From: Nitrosomonadales bacterium
GTDB lineage: Bacteria; Pseudomonadota; Gammaproteobacteria; Burkholderiales; Gallionellaceae
DNA: 64,000 bases
NCBI GenBank assembly: GCA_016199835.1
Contig: JACQFX010000019.1
Location: 1-64,000, forward strand
Reading direction: 5' to 3'
Shown here: positions 42,533-52,113 of the stretch, piece after piece
Layout of the letters: each line of letters starts with the position of its first letter
How positions within the stretch are numbered: position 1 is the first letter of the stretch
The notes under the pieces: model-generated
The model's database searches: none
Told to the model about the DNA's origin: nothing
The model's input: the letters and a program-made list of their open reading frames with translations, nothing else
Position numbers and translations under genes: made by a program

Positions 42533-43309
42533 TCATTTCTCAACCACCTGCAACACTCTGGCAATTTCAGCCTTGTCCTCGCACCAGAACTTCATGCCGT
42601 AGCCTTCGATTTTCCCTTCGCGGCGGTAAATAATCGGCGCGATCAATCTCAGATAGCGATCCTCGACTTCACCGTATTGGTTCTTATGCACCGCATAAAA
42701 CACGCTGGTTGCCACGGCATCCGCCAACTGCAAGCCGGCCAACTGGTCATGGTTCACTGCACTCACTTGAATGGGGGCAACCACGTTCCAGTCAATACGC
42801 ACTTCCTTGGCGGCATCATCCTTTAGCTGTTGCAGATAATTGCGCAGGTCATCATAGGACATTGCACTCCGGTTGGAGAAAATCAACTCGGCCCGGCCAT
42901 TGCCGTGTTCAGCTTTATGGTGGTCGCGGCATAGCCAGGAAACGCGCTCCAGCAACAAGCGGCAGGCATATCGGTAAAGCGAATATTTTTGCTGTTGGAA
43001 ATTTTCCGGCTCCGGGATGGATGGCTTGTGGATCAAGACACTCACCGTGCGTGCCTGAACCTGACCGATCAGCCGTGCCAGCGGCACACGCTGCTCATGC
43101 TTCAAATCGCGAAAATGCAGCGGATGCTTGGGCGGTTTTTTCAATAACTCACGGACTTGCCTGGCAAGCTGCACTGCCAATAAATCGTTTTCGCGGCGCA
43201 GCACCAGCGCGGACAACACCAGCCAGCGCGAGCTACCTTGGTCATTGGCCAGGAAGGTAAAGCCTTCATCGCCGGATTCGTCTATGTAAACACGGTAGCT
43301 GGAGGTCAT
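42533..43309 (-). CDS. DUF3800 domain protein
   Basis: A 258-residue protein of the DUF3800 family, which has an RNase-H-like appearance with acidic residues in YIDESGDEGFTF (N-terminus), a central HFRDLKHEQR and a late NHDQLAGLQLADAVA with Asp. Members are common beside defence genes and phages; function is not established. Its ATG overlaps the stop of the MmeI-like gene by four bases (ATGA), so both are made from one message. The 187 bases after its stop hold no gene. Confidence 0.85.
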   Translation of the reverse strand: MTSSYRVYIDESGDEGFTFLANDQGSSRWLVLSALVLRRENDLLAVQLARQVRELLKKPPKHPLHFRDLKHEQRVPLARLIGQVQARTVSVLIHKPSIPEPENFQQQKYSLYRYACRLLLERVSWLCRDHHKAEHGNGRAELIFSNRSAMSYDDLRNYLQQLKDDAAKEVRIDWNVVAPIQVSAVNHDQLAGLQLADAVATSVFYAVHKNQYGEVEDRYLRLIAPIIYRREGKIEGYGMKFWCEDKAEIARVLQVVEK

Positions 43310-46167
43310 GCCGAAACCTGCTTTTTTCTGGCTTTGACTGCTTTCTCTGCCGGCAACAGGCTGGTGAGTTGCTGGTAGCGCTGGAACAGGAACTCCACCC
43401 TTTGCGCGTCATTGGTGAAGGCAGCTTTGCGGTAGCAGGTATCCACGGCACGGTCGAGGGCCTGGTGGGCTTTGACCAGCGCGGGCGGCATGGTGAGTGG
43501 GTCGTAGAGATCGGCGAGCGAACTTTGCGGGAATTGCGCGCGGGCATCCAGTACGGCTTGGGCGGCGGTTTCGATGGCGGCGCGCTGTTTGTCGGTTGGT
43601 TCGTCAGGCCACGGGTAGTTGTTGTACACGATGGAGTTTGAATAACGGTAATCGCTTTTGATTCGTCCGCAAGTGTAGCGCACCCAAGCCATGTGCATTA
43701 GGGAGGTCAGGATGCCGAAGTGATAGAGCGTGGCGTTTGGAATGGCGAGACAGCTATCGGCAGCAATGTGATTTGCATCGAAAAAGCCACAGGGAATGTA
43801 AGCTCGGTTCTCGGATGAGTGTCGCGGCACGAGAATGTAATTAGATGTGGGCTGGCGATTCTCTCCAAACAATGTTGGAAAAGCAGCTAATTCGCGCGTG
43901 GTCGGGCGATCACTTGCCTCGCGCAGTTGTTTTACCGCCTGCACACGCCGCGAAACTTCAGGCAGTTGCCGCAGTTCGTGCGGAGCAATACCTACCAACC
44001 ACAAACACCAGCGCGGTTCGTTATTGATAAATTCTTTCGCGCTCATGAAGGGGCGAATGAATTTTAGCGCGTCTGGCTCCTTCGAGAGCAGTTCGTGTTT
44101 TTCAGCGTCGGTCAGCAACAAATGCCCGCCATCGTTTGGCATGCTGCCGAACACGATTTCAGGCACAGCGCAAACAGGTTGGCGGCGGTTAATCAGATTC
44201 ACATCGGGCGCATCCACTAGGTAGGGGTTGATGTTCTTAACTGCGACAGCATGCGCTGCGCCACGGATGTCGTCGTACTCGTAGATGGTCTTTTTCTCTA
44301 CATCGAATGCGCCAAAACCGATGATGACGCAATGCACCGCCGCCACGCCTTTAGCTTCGTTGCTCCACTGGAAGGTGCGGTGGGAGAAGTGGATATGGAT
44401 GCCTTGTGCGAGCAGCCAGCCCCACAGCACACCGGCCTGTTCGCCTTGGGTGATGCTGTTGGTGGAGACGAAGGCGCAACGAGTAGTGTCATTCCCTCCC
44501 CCTTGCAGGGGGATGGTTAGGGTGGGGGTAGAAACGTGAGTTTTACCCGTAACATGTCTACCCCCTTCCCAACCTTCCCCCTGCAAGGGGGAAGGAGCCT
44601 TTACGTACCGCGCCGCTTTCACATACCACGCGGCGACGAAATCGAGCAGGCCGCCGCTCTTGATGTCCGCGAACACCCGCTGCGCATCCTCGCGCTGCGC
44701 ATCGTCCATGAATTTTGCGCCCACAAACGGCGGATTCCCCATTACATAACTTGCCCGCTCCGCAGGCAGCACGTCATTCCAGTCCAGCGTCAGCGCGTTG
44801 CCGTGAACGATGTGCGGCGATGTCTTGAGCGGGATGCGCGCGAAGTACATGCCGAATTCTTCCGACACGCGCACGTTCATCTGGTGGTCGATCAGCCACA
44901 GCGCGACCTGTGCGATCTGCGCCGGGAATTCTTCGATCTCGATGCCGTAGAACTGATCCACGTCCACGCTGATTTGCTGGTGGATGTCGAGGAAGCGCGA
45001 GCCGGGGCCTTCATGCACGGTGCGCAGCACGTCGAGTTCCAGCTTGCGCAGTTCGCGGTAGGCGATGACGAGGAAGTTGCCGCAGCCGCAGGCGGGGTCG
45101 AAGAAGGTCAACGTGCGCAGTTTTTTGTGGAACTCGAACAGTTTGTTCTTATTGCTTTTGACGCGGTTGAATTCTTCCCACAGCGCGTCGAGAAACAACG
45201 GCTGAATCAGTTTGAGAATGTTCTCCTCAGAGGTGTAGTGCGCGCCGATGTTGCGCCGCGCCTTGGCGTCCATGATGCTCTGGAACAACGCGCCGAAGAT
45301 GGCGGGTGAGATGGCGCTCCAGTCGAGCGCGCAGCAGTCGAGCAACGCTTCGCGCATGGCGAGGTCGAAATCTGCGATGGGCAGCATTTCCTCGAACAGC
45401 TTGCCATTGACATAGGGGAATGCGGCAGTCTGTTCGTCGAGATTTTTCGAGCGTTTCTCATCCGGCGTGTTGAGCACCTGGAACAGTTGCGCGAGCTGTG
45501 GCCCAAGGTCGGAGCCGTCTGCTTCGGTGCGCTCTTCTATCCAGGCGCGGAACGCGCTGGCGGGCTGGAAGATGCCGGTGTCTTCGGCGAACAGGCAGAA
45601 CAGCAGGCGCACCAGCAGCACTTCGAGCGGGTGGCCTTCGTAGCCCGCCGCCTTGAGTGCGTCGTGCAGCTTGCCCATGCGCTCTGCGGCCTTGATATTG
45701 ACCGGATTCTGCGGCGCGATGGTTTGTGTGCGGTAACCCGCGATGAAGGCGAAATGCTTGATGCGCTTGTGCAGGTCGGCGAGTTTGAATTCTTCCTGTG
45801 TGCCTGCTTCCAGGTCGTATAAACGGAAGCGCGCGAAATCGGATACCAGTACATACTTCGGCAGATCGCGTTCCTTGATGCCGGGGAAGTAATCGAGCGC
45901 CTGCGTGTAGGCCTTGTCCAAATCCTTGCCGCGCGACTTGTGCTCGACCAGCAGCATGCCTTTCCAGAACAGGTCGATGTAGCCCTGCTTGTCGCCGAGT
46001 TTCTTGACCGGCTCCTCGAAGCTGGCGACGCGCTTGCGATCTATGCCGAAGACGTTAAAGAACTCTGTCCAAAATGTTTTAGCCTCGGCATCTTCCGAGG
46101 TTTCATCTTCCCAGCGCTTGGAGAGCTCGTGGGCGCGGTTGCGGATTTCGTTCCAGCTTAATGGCAT
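43306..46167 (-). CDS. MmeI-like type IIL restriction-modification enzyme
   Basis: A 953-residue single-chain enzyme with nuclease and adenine methyltransferase activities. The N-terminal nuclease has Asp65 and Glu75-His-Lys77 (GYIDLFWKG...VEHKSRG), the same spacing as the catalytic residues of MmeI. A helical spacer follows, then the methyltransferase with FDPACGCGNFLVIAYREL (SAM binding) and VMGNPPFVGAKFM (NPPF catalytic), and a target-recognition region (about 640-850) ending in the C-terminal domain. About 34 residues at 525-558 come from a palindromic repeat (family A). Enzymes of this type recognise and cut DNA with one protein and modify one strand; the target is unknown. Confidence 0.9.
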   Translation of the reverse strand: MPLSWNEIRNRAHELSKRWEDETSEDAEAKTFWTEFFNVFGIDRKRVASFEEPVKKLGDKQGYIDLFWKGMLLVEHKSRGKDLDKAYTQALDYFPGIKERDLPKYVLVSDFARFRLYDLEAGTQEEFKLADLHKRIKHFAFIAGYRTQTIAPQNPVNIKAAERMGKLHDALKAAGYEGHPLEVLLVRLLFCLFAEDTGIFQPASAFRAWIEERTEADGSDLGPQLAQLFQVLNTPDEKRSKNLDEQTAAFPYVNGKLFEEMLPIADFDLAMREALLDCCALDWSAISPAIFGALFQSIMDAKARRNIGAHYTSEENILKLIQPLFLDALWEEFNRVKSNKNKLFEFHKKLRTLTFFDPACGCGNFLVIAYRELRKLELDVLRTVHEGPGSRFLDIHQQISVDVDQFYGIEIEEFPAQIAQVALWLIDHQMNVRVSEEFGMYFARIPLKTSPHIVHGNALTLDWNDVLPAERASYVMGNPPFVGAKFMDDAQREDAQRVFADIKSGGLLDFVAAWYVKAARYVKAPSPLQGEGWEGGRHVTGKTHVSTPTLTIPLQGGGNDTTRCAFVSTNSITQGEQAGVLWGWLLAQGIHIHFSHRTFQWSNEAKGVAAVHCVIIGFGAFDVEKKTIYEYDDIRGAAHAVAVKNINPYLVDAPDVNLINRRQPVCAVPEIVFGSMPNDGGHLLLTDAEKHELLSKEPDALKFIRPFMSAKEFINNEPRWCLWLVGIAPHELRQLPEVSRRVQAVKQLREASDRPTTRELAAFPTLFGENRQPTSNYILVPRHSSENRAYIPCGFFDANHIAADSCLAIPNATLYHFGILTSLMHMAWVRYTCGRIKSDYRYSNSIVYNNYPWPDEPTDKQRAAIETAAQAVLDARAQFPQSSLADLYDPLTMPPALVKAHQALDRAVDTCYRKAAFTNDAQRVEFLFQRYQQLTSLLPAEKAVKARKKQVSA
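44494..44595. repeat. multi-stem palindromic repeat inserted in the MmeI-like gene (family A)
   Basis: About 102 bp with the same plan as the polA copy: end palindromes CCTCCCCCTTGCAGGGGG and CCTTCCCCCTGCAAGGGG, and a centre pairing GGGTGGGGGTAGA with TCTACCCCCTTCCC. It lies between motif IV and the later methyltransferase segment and is read in frame. Confidence 0.9.
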
Positions 46168-46243
46168 GGTTATTTATTTTGGTTACTGAGCCTGCTTTTG
46201 CTTCGCCAAATAGCCTACCTGCATCCTTGAATTATTGTCCTCT

Positions 46244-46275
46244 TGATCGGTTTGCCGGAGGCGGCAAACCGATCA
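46244..46275. terminator. strong hairpin downstream of ilvA
   Basis: TGATCGGTTTGCCG and CGGCAAACCGATCA are perfect 14-bp complements around a 4-base loop, 10 bases beyond the ilvA stop codon. No U-run follows, so it may stabilise the transcript end or act as a rho-dependent site rather than a classic terminator. Confidence 0.55.
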
Positions 46276-46284
46276 GCTTGGATA

Positions 46285-47802
46285 TTATCCAAGAAACAAG
46301 CGGTACGCCGGGTTGTTGCTCTCGTCCCAATAAGGATAACCGAGCTTGTCGAGAAAATCCTTCAGCGCTTTTTTGTCGTGGTGCGGCACCTGCATGCCGA
46401 CCAGCACGCGGCCGTAGTCCGCGCCGTGGTTGCGATAATGAAACAGGCTGATGTTCCAGTTGTGGTTCATGCGGTTGAGGAAGTTCATCAGCGCGCCGGG
46501 GCGCTCCGGGAATTCGAAGCGGAACATGATTTCATTTTTGGCTTCCGGCGCGCGTCCGCCAACCAGGTGGCGCACATGCAGCTTGGCCATTTCATTGTCG
46601 GTGAGATCCAGGGGCTGGAGCTTGTTCTTTTCCAGCGTGGCGACCAGTTTGGCGGTCTCCGACGGGTCGCGCACCTGCACACCGACGAACACGTGCGCTA
46701 TGCTCGGATCGGAATAGCGGTAGTTGAATTCGGTGATATTGCGATTTCCAATAAGCCCGCAGAATTTGCGGAAGCTGCCGGGGATTTCGGGTATGGTCAC
46801 GGCGAGTATGGCTTCGCGTTTTTCGCCGATTTCGGCGCGTTCGGAAACGAAGCGCAGGCGGTCGAAATTCATGTTCGCGCCGCAGGCGATGGGGATTAGC
46901 GTCTCGCCTTTGAGCTTCTCGCGCGCCGCATACAGCTTGGCTCCGGCGACGGCGAGCGCGCCTGCCGGCTCCAGGATCGAGCGCGTGTCCTGGAATACGT
47001 CCTTGATCGCGGCGCACACCGCGTCGGTATCCACCAGTATGACTTCGTCGACGTATTTTTTGCAGATGCGGAAAGTTTCCTCGCCGACCAGCTTGACCGC
47101 CGTGCCGTCGGAGAACAGGCCGACATCGTTGAGCGTGACGCGCTTCTTCTTCTTGAGCGACTGATACATCGCGTCGGAGTCGGTGGTCTGCACGCCGATC
47201 ACCTTGATTTCCGGACGCACCTGTTTGACGTAAGCCGCCACGCCCGCGATCAGCCCGCCGCCGCCGATGGCGCAGAAGATGGCGTGGATCGGCCCCTGAT
47301 GCTGGCGCAAAATTTCCATGGCGATGGTGCCTTGTCCGGCGATCACGTCGGGGTCGTCAAACGGGTGAACAAATGTGAGGCCGAGTTTTTTCTCCAGTGA
47401 GAGGGCGTGGGTGCAGGCATCGCTGTAGCTGTCGCCGTGCAATACGATCTCCACCGCGCGCTGGCCGAAATGCCGCACCGCGTCTATTTTTACCTGTGGC
47501 GTGGTGGTCGGCATCACGATGGTGGCCTTGCAGCCCAAACGGTGCGCAGATAGCGCCACGCCCTGCGCATGGTTGCCCGCCGAAGCGGCAATCACACCGC
47601 GTTTCAGTTGTTCCGGGGTGAGCTGCGCCATCTTGTTGTAAGCGCCGCGCAGCTTGAACGAGAATACCGGTTGCATGTCCTCGCGCTTGAACAGAATCTT
47701 GTTGCCGGTGCGCGCGGAAAGCGTGGGCGCAGCTTCCAGCGGGCTTTCGATGGCCACGTCGTAGACGCGGGCGGTGAGGATGCGTTTCAAATAGCTTTGC
47801 AT
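46285..47802 (-). CDS. ilvA: threonine dehydratase, biosynthetic
   Basis: A 505-residue PLP enzyme converting threonine to 2-oxobutanoate, the first step of isoleucine synthesis. The PLP Lys is in [19 protein letters not shown], followed by [13 protein letters not shown] and the glycine loop [14 protein letters not shown]. The C-terminal half (about 330-505) carries two ACT-like regulatory domains, as in the isoleucine-inhibited form, so allosteric control is expected. The ATG at 47802 is used; the upstream frame extension is not conserved. It is divergent from rpiA. Confidence 0.96.
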   Translation of the reverse strand: MQSYLKRILTARVYDVAIESPLEAAPTLSARTGNKILFKREDMQPVFSFKLRGAYNKMAQLTPEQLKRGVIAASAGNHAQGVALSAHRLGCKATIVMPTTTPQVKIDAVRHFGQRAVEIVLHGDSYSDACTHALSLEKKLGLTFVHPFDDPDVIAGQGTIAMEILRQHQGPIHAIFCAIGGGGLIAGVAAYVKQVRPEIKVIGVQTTDSDAMYQSLKKKKRVTLNDVGLFSDGTAVKLVGEETFRICKKYVDEVILVDTDAVCAAIKDVFQDTRSILEPAGALAVAGAKLYAAREKLKGETLIPIACGANMNFDRLRFVSERAEIGEKREAILAVTIPEIPGSFRKFCGLIGNRNITEFNYRYSDPSIAHVFVGVQVRDPSETAKLVATLEKNKLQPLDLTDNEMAKLHVRHLVGGRAPEAKNEIMFRFEFPERPGALMNFLNRMNHNWNISLFHYRNHGADYGRVLVGMQVPHHDKKALKDFLDKLGYPYWDESNNPAYRLFLG

Positions 47803-47947
47803 GAGCGGGTCTTGGGAAAATGTTGGGCGCAAGATTAGCAGGATTTGCGTCCCGTCCGAAAGGTTTTCAGTTCCTAAAACCCGGGATTCCTGCAATAATC
47901 CCGGCACGAAAAACAATATTACCGAATTTTACGAATCGAGCTTAAAC

Positions 47948-48613
47948 ATGAGCATGACACAGGATGATATGAAACGCGCGGTGGCGCAGGCCGCTATCGC
48001 GCATGTTCCGAACGACTGCATAGTGGGTGTGGGTACGGGTTCCACGGCCAATTTCTTCATAGATGAGCTGGCCAGGATCAAGCACAAGCTCCAGGGTGCG
48101 GTGGCGAGTTCAGAGGCGTCAGCCAGGCGTTTGCAGGGTCACGGCATCGAGGTGATCTCGCTGAATGATGCGGGCACGCTGCCGGTGTATGTGGATGGCG
48201 CCGATGAGATTACGCGGCACCTGCACATGGTCAAGGGCGGCGGCGGTGCATTGACGCGCGAGAAGATCGTGGCGGCAGCCAGCAAAAAATTCGTCTGCGT
48301 CTGCGATGCCAGCAAGCTGGTGGATGTGCTGGGCAAATTCCCGCTGCCGGTAGAAGTGATCCCGATGGCGCGCAGTTATGTGGCGCGCGAGCTGGTGAAG
48401 CTGGGCGGGCAACCCAGGCTGCGCGAAGGTTTCACCACTGACAACGGCAACATCATTCTCGATGTGCATGGGCTGAGCATCATGAATCCGGTTGAACTGG
48501 AGACCATGTTGAATAATATTGCCGGCGTGGTGACCAATGGTTTGTTCGCCCGGCGTGCGGCGGATGTGCTGTTGCTGGGATCCCCGGATGGGGTGCAGAC
48601 GCTGGTTGTCTGA
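47948..48613 (+). CDS. rpiA: ribose-5-phosphate isomerase A
   Basis: A 221-residue enzyme interconverting ribose 5-phosphate and ribulose 5-phosphate in the pentose phosphate and Calvin cycles. Key segments are [26 protein letters not shown], the catalytic [30 protein letters not shown] and the C-terminal [19 protein letters not shown]. The first ATG (47948) is used. An 8-bp inverted repeat (CCGGGATT, 47881-47888, with AATCCCGG, 47897-47904) lies in the shared upstream gap with ilvA. Confidence 0.96.
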   Translation: MSMTQDDMKRAVAQAAIAHVPNDCIVGVGTGSTANFFIDELARIKHKLQGAVASSEASARRLQGHGIEVISLNDAGTLPVYVDGADEITRHLHMVKGGGGALTREKIVAAASKKFVCVCDASKLVDVLGKFPLPVEVIPMARSYVARELVKLGGQPRLREGFTTDNGNIILDVHGLSIMNPVELETMLNNIAGVVTNGLFARRAADVLLLGSPDGVQTLVV

Positions 48614-48682
48614 GCGTAACGAAATTGTCACGGCGCGCAGGTAGCATAAACTGCCCGTTTTTAGAGTCTGAAGGAGTATTTG

Positions 48683-49390
48683 ATGGTCAACACAGAACAT
48701 ACCTCGAAACAATTTGATGCCGAGCTCGAAGCGGTGCGTGCACGTGTACTGCAAATGGGGGGCCTGGTGGAAAGCCAGATCAAACTTGCTGTTGAAGCCC
48801 TGATCGGTGGCGACGTGGCGTTGATGAATCGCGTCATTGCCGACGACCATCGCGTCAACGCGCTGGAAGTTGAGATAGATGAAAGCTGCAATCACATTAT
48901 CGCGCGCCGCCAGCCCGCTGCGGGCGACCTGCGCATGGTGATGGCGATCATCAAGACCATCACAGATCTCGAACGTATAGGCGATGAGGCGGAAAAGATC
49001 GCGCGCATGGCCAAGCTGCTGTCGCAGAAGGAACGGTTGATCCTGCCGCGTTACAACGAAGTCAAACACGCGGCCGAACTGGCACTGGACATGCTGCGCA
49101 AATCGCTGGATGCGTTTGCCCGTCTCGATCTTGCCACCGCTGCGCAAGTGGTGCGCCAGGATGAGCAGGTGGACGAAGAATTCCGCACCATCATGCGTTA
49201 CCTCATCACTTTCATGATGGAAGATCCGCGCACGATCTCGACGGCACTGGAGATATTGTTCGTGGCCAAGGCCATCGAGCGTATCGGCGACCATGCCAAA
49301 AACATGTCCGAATATGTGGTCTATATGGTCAAGGGCCGGGACGTGCGCCATGTCACAGTAGAGGAAATTGAGCGCGAAGTGCTGGGTTGA
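48683..49390 (+). CDS. phoU: phosphate transport regulator PhoU
   Basis: A 235-residue protein of two three-helix bundles that restrains PhoR/PhoB signalling through the Pst transporter. Metal-binding and conserved helices are seen in ADDHRVNALEVEIDESCNHIIARRQPAAGDLRM and, in the second repeat, TALEILFVAKAIERIGDHAKNMSEYVVYM. The ATG at 48683 follows AAGGAG. No pstSCAB or phoBR genes are in the window; ppx follows closely, so phosphate and polyphosphate functions are linked here. Confidence 0.95.
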   Translation: MVNTEHTSKQFDAELEAVRARVLQMGGLVESQIKLAVEALIGGDVALMNRVIADDHRVNALEVEIDESCNHIIARRQPAAGDLRMVMAIIKTITDLERIGDEAEKIARMAKLLSQKERLILPRYNEVKHAAELALDMLRKSLDAFARLDLATAAQVVRQDEQVDEEFRTIMRYLITFMMEDPRTISTALEILFVAKAIERIGDHAKNMSEYVVYMVKGRDVRHVTVEEIEREVLG

Positions 49391-49406
49391 CCCGGTAACG
49401 GTTGCC

Positions 49407-50885
49407 GTGCAACAACAATCCATACTTGCGGCGGTTGATCTTGGTTCCAACAGCTTCCGCCTGCAAGTCGCCCGCGTCGAAAACGACCAGCTTTACATGC
49501 TGGACAGCCTGCGCGAGCCGGTGCGTCTGGCTGCCGGGCTGACCGAAGATAAGCGTCTCGACAAGGCCGCGCAGCAGCGCGCGCTGGTCTGCCTGCAACG
49601 TTTTGGTGAGCGTCTGCGTGGTTTGCCGCGCGAGGCGGTGCGTGCGGTGGGCACCAACTCCTTACGTGTGGCTAAAAACGCTGCCGAATTCCTGCAACAA
49701 GCTGAAGCCGCGCTCGGCTTTCCCATCGAAGTCATCGCCGGACGCGAAGAAGCGCGACTGATCTATCTTGGTGTTGCGCAGGGTTTGCCGCAGTCGGATG
49801 GTAAGCGCATGGTGATGGACATCGGCGGCGGCTCCACCGAATTCATCATCGGCAAAGGCCTTGAGCCGATCAGGCTGGAAAGCCTGTATATGGGCTGTGT
49901 CAGTTATAGCCTGCGTTATTTTCATGACGGCAAAGTTACCAAGTCCGGTCTCAAGCAGGCCGAGCTCGCTGCGCGCACTGAATTGCAAACGATAGCTGCG
50001 GAATTTTCGCGCGGCCACTGGGATGTGGCGCTGGGTTCGTCTGGCAGCGCACGCGTGCTGTGCGACATCCTGGAGCAGAACGGCTACAGCAAGAGCGGCA
50101 TTACGCGCGCCGGGCTGGAACAGTTGCGCGCGCAACTATTGGGCGCAAGCGACGTGCGCCGCCTTGATCTGCAAGGATTGCGTCCCGATCGTGTGCCGGT
50201 GCTACCCGGTGGATTTGCCATCATGTATGCCGCGTTCTGCGAGCTCGGTATCGAGCAGATGCAGCCCGCGCTGGGTGCATTGCGCGAGGGGGTGCTGTAC
50301 GACCTGTTGGGACGCTTCCATCATCACGACATGCGCGATGTCACCACGCGACAATTTATGCGCCGCTACCATGTGGACTTGCGTCAGGCCGAGCGCGTGG
50401 CGAGTCTGGCTGATGCACTGGCGCAACAATTTCTTGACGGGCAAACGCATGAGGAGCAATTGCGCCTGCTCGCTTGGGCTGCACGCCTGCACGAGATCGG
50501 CATCAGCGTTGCGCATAGCGGCTACCACAAACACACCGCCTATATTCTGGCCAATGCCGATATGCCCGGCTTCTCCAAAAAAGAGCAGAGCCGATTGAGT
50601 TTGCTCGCACTGGCGCATCGCGGCAAACTGGACAAGGTGCGCGATCTCGTGGTCACGCAGGAAGAAGTCGCGCTCATCATGGCGCTGCGGCTCGCCGCGC
50701 TGTTCTACCGCAACCGCAGCGATGCGGCGCTCCCCGTGATGAAAGGCCGCTTCAGCGGCACCAAGTTTCATCTCATCCTCGTTCCCGGCTGGCTAGCGCA
50801 GAACCCGCTGACCGATACCGCCTTGCAGGAAGAAGCGAAGCAGTGGAAGGAACTGGGGGTGAGCGTGCAGGTGGCAGAGGGCTAG
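49407..50885 (+). CDS. ppx: exopolyphosphatase
   Basis: A 492-residue Ppx/GppA phosphatase that removes terminal phosphates from polyphosphate. ASKHA-type motifs are AAVDLGSNSFRLQVA (N-terminus), a central MVMDIGGGSTEFIIG, and GSSGSARVL later on, with a C-terminal HD-like region (about 310-460, RLHEIGISVAHSGYHKHTAYI). The start is taken as GTG at 49407, after phoU; no ATG lies near the conserved N-terminus. Ppx type is favoured over GppA by length and the phoU linkage. Confidence 0.92.
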   Translation: MQQQSILAAVDLGSNSFRLQVARVENDQLYMLDSLREPVRLAAGLTEDKRLDKAAQQRALVCLQRFGERLRGLPREAVRAVGTNSLRVAKNAAEFLQQAEAALGFPIEVIAGREEARLIYLGVAQGLPQSDGKRMVMDIGGGSTEFIIGKGLEPIRLESLYMGCVSYSLRYFHDGKVTKSGLKQAELAARTELQTIAAEFSRGHWDVALGSSGSARVLCDILEQNGYSKSGITRAGLEQLRAQLLGASDVRRLDLQGLRPDRVPVLPGGFAIMYAAFCELGIEQMQPALGALREGVLYDLLGRFHHHDMRDVTTRQFMRRYHVDLRQAERVASLADALAQQFLDGQTHEEQLRLLAWAARLHEIGISVAHSGYHKHTAYILANADMPGFSKKEQSRLSLLALAHRGKLDKVRDLVVTQEEVALIMALRLAALFYRNRSDAALPVMKGRFSGTKFHLILVPGWLAQNPLTDTALQEEAKQWKELGVSVQVAEG

Positions 50886-50988
50886 GTTGGCATGTTGGGT
50901 TATGCGCATGCGCTAATCCTGCATACCATCGTCGCTACTCCATGATAAACCATGATGCCTGCGCACTCTAAATGCTAAACTTCACCCC

Positions 50989-51336
50989 GAAGCCAGCCAG
51001 ACAGTCGCTGCGCATGTAAATGCGGAGAGGAAAGTCCGGGCTCCATAGAGCAGGATGCCGGTTAACGACCGGACGCCGTGAGGCGATGGAAAGTGCCACA
51101 GAAAATATACCGCCGATGGCTGCGTAAGTAGTACAGGTAAGGTTGAAATGGCGAGGTAAGAGCTCACCGCGCTGGTGGCAACATCAGTGGCAGGGTAAAC
51201 CCCATCTGGAGCAAGACCAAATAAGCTGGCTATGACGTTGCTCGCGTCGCCAGCGGGTAGGTTGCTTGAGCGTCAGGTAACGAAACGCCTAGAGGAATGA
51301 CTGTCCACGACAGAACCCGGCTTACCGGCTGGCTTC
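50989..51336 (+). ncRNA. rnpB: RNase P RNA, bacterial type A
   Basis: The catalytic RNA of RNase P, which removes 5' leaders from pre-tRNAs. The universal region near the 5' end reads GAGGAAAGTCCGGGCTCC (51028-51045), and the 3' region has ACAGAACCCGGCTTAC (51310-51325). The outer helix pairs GAAGCCAGCC at the start with GGCTGGCTTC at the end. Length of about 348 nucleotides is normal. It lies between ppx and the mraZ promoter; T-rich sequence follows. Confidence 0.96.
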
Positions 51337-51582
51337 ACCTCTTTTGTGACATTCCGGGGTGAGCCGAATTATCAGCGGACAGGGTAAGACAAAAGGCAAG
51401 ACCTCGTTCGATTGGTGCGTAGCGCCCCATCAGCAATCTCTCACTCTAACTGTCCGCGTATATCCTCCCCTCACAAACAACCTTAGCTTGTTTGTGCAAT
51501 CCTTTATTTTTAAAGAAAATCATTCCGCATTAGCTTTCTGCGCTAACTACTTGTCACATAAAGAAAAAAGCCGTTTTCTTGC
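51337..51582. other. intergenic region between rnpB and the mra promoter
   Basis: No gene is recognised. The region holds a relic of the REP-like hairpin (AAAAGGCAAGACC near 51390) and an inverted repeat CACAAACAA/TTGTTTGTG (51472-51496) followed by T-rich sequence, which might terminate the rnpB transcript. The rest shows no structure I can name. Confidence 0.5.
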
Positions 51583-51611
51583 TTGACCAAGGCGGATTTT
51601 TTCAATATAGT
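51583..51611 (+). promoter_or_regulatory. sigma-70 promoter of the dcw cluster (Pmra)
   Basis: TTGACC (51583-51588) and TATAGT (51606-51611) are separated by 17 bases, a near-ideal sigma-70 promoter. It drives mraZ and the downstream cell-division and wall genes, and it overlaps the first MraZ box. Confidence 0.85.
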
Positions 51612-51645
51612 GGGAGGAAGTGGTAAAAAGTGGGTGTGAGTGGGT
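51611..51645 (+). promoter_or_regulatory. MraZ operator, four TGGGN boxes
   Basis: Four direct repeats at 10-bp spacing: TGGGA (51611), TGGTA (51621), TGGGT (51631) and TGGGT (51641). MraZ is known to bind TGGGN repeats separated by five bases in its own promoter. One box (TGGTA) departs from the consensus. The first overlaps the -10 element. Confidence 0.9.
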
Positions 51646-51666
51646 AAATAAGCTCAGGGAAAAAGG

Positions 51667-52113
51667 ATGTTTCAAGGAGCAGTACAACTCAGTCTGGACA
51701 GCAAGGGCAGGCTCGCGATACCGGCACGGTATCGCGACATGCTGCTCGCTCATTGCGCCGGTCAGTTGGTGCTAACCGCCGATGCGGACGGTTGCTTGCT
51801 GCTTTATCCTCAGCCGGAATGGCAGCCTATTCGCGAGAAGCTGATGCAGCTCTCCGCTTTCAATCCTCGTATACGTGCTTTGCAGCGTTTTCTGGTTGGT
51901 CATGCGGAAGATGTGGTGATGGATACTGCGGGGCGCGTATTGGTCTCCGCTACTTTGCGCAGTTATGCCGCGTTGGACAAGCGTGTGATGCTGGTCGGCC
52001 AGGGCAATAAATTTGAATTGTGGGACGAGGCGCACTGGCAGGCGCAGCACGAGAGGATGGCAGGTTTCGCCGCTGGAGATCTGCCGCCGGAGCTGGAGGG
52101 GTTCACGCTGTGA
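51667..52113 (+). CDS. mraZ: transcriptional regulator MraZ
   Basis: A 148-residue DNA-binding regulator of the dcw cluster, forming ring-shaped oligomers. Two SpoVT/AbrB-like half-domains each carry the DxxGR motif ([13 protein letters not shown] near residue 11, [13 protein letters not shown] near residue 86). It binds its own operator (51611-51645) and represses the operon. It overlaps rsmH by four bases (GTGA). Confidence 0.96.
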   Translation: MFQGAVQLSLDSKGRLAIPARYRDMLLAHCAGQLVLTADADGCLLLYPQPEWQPIREKLMQLSAFNPRIRALQRFLVGHAEDVVMDTAGRVLVSATLRSYAALDKRVMLVGQGNKFELWDEAHWQAQHERMAGFAAGDLPPELEGFTL

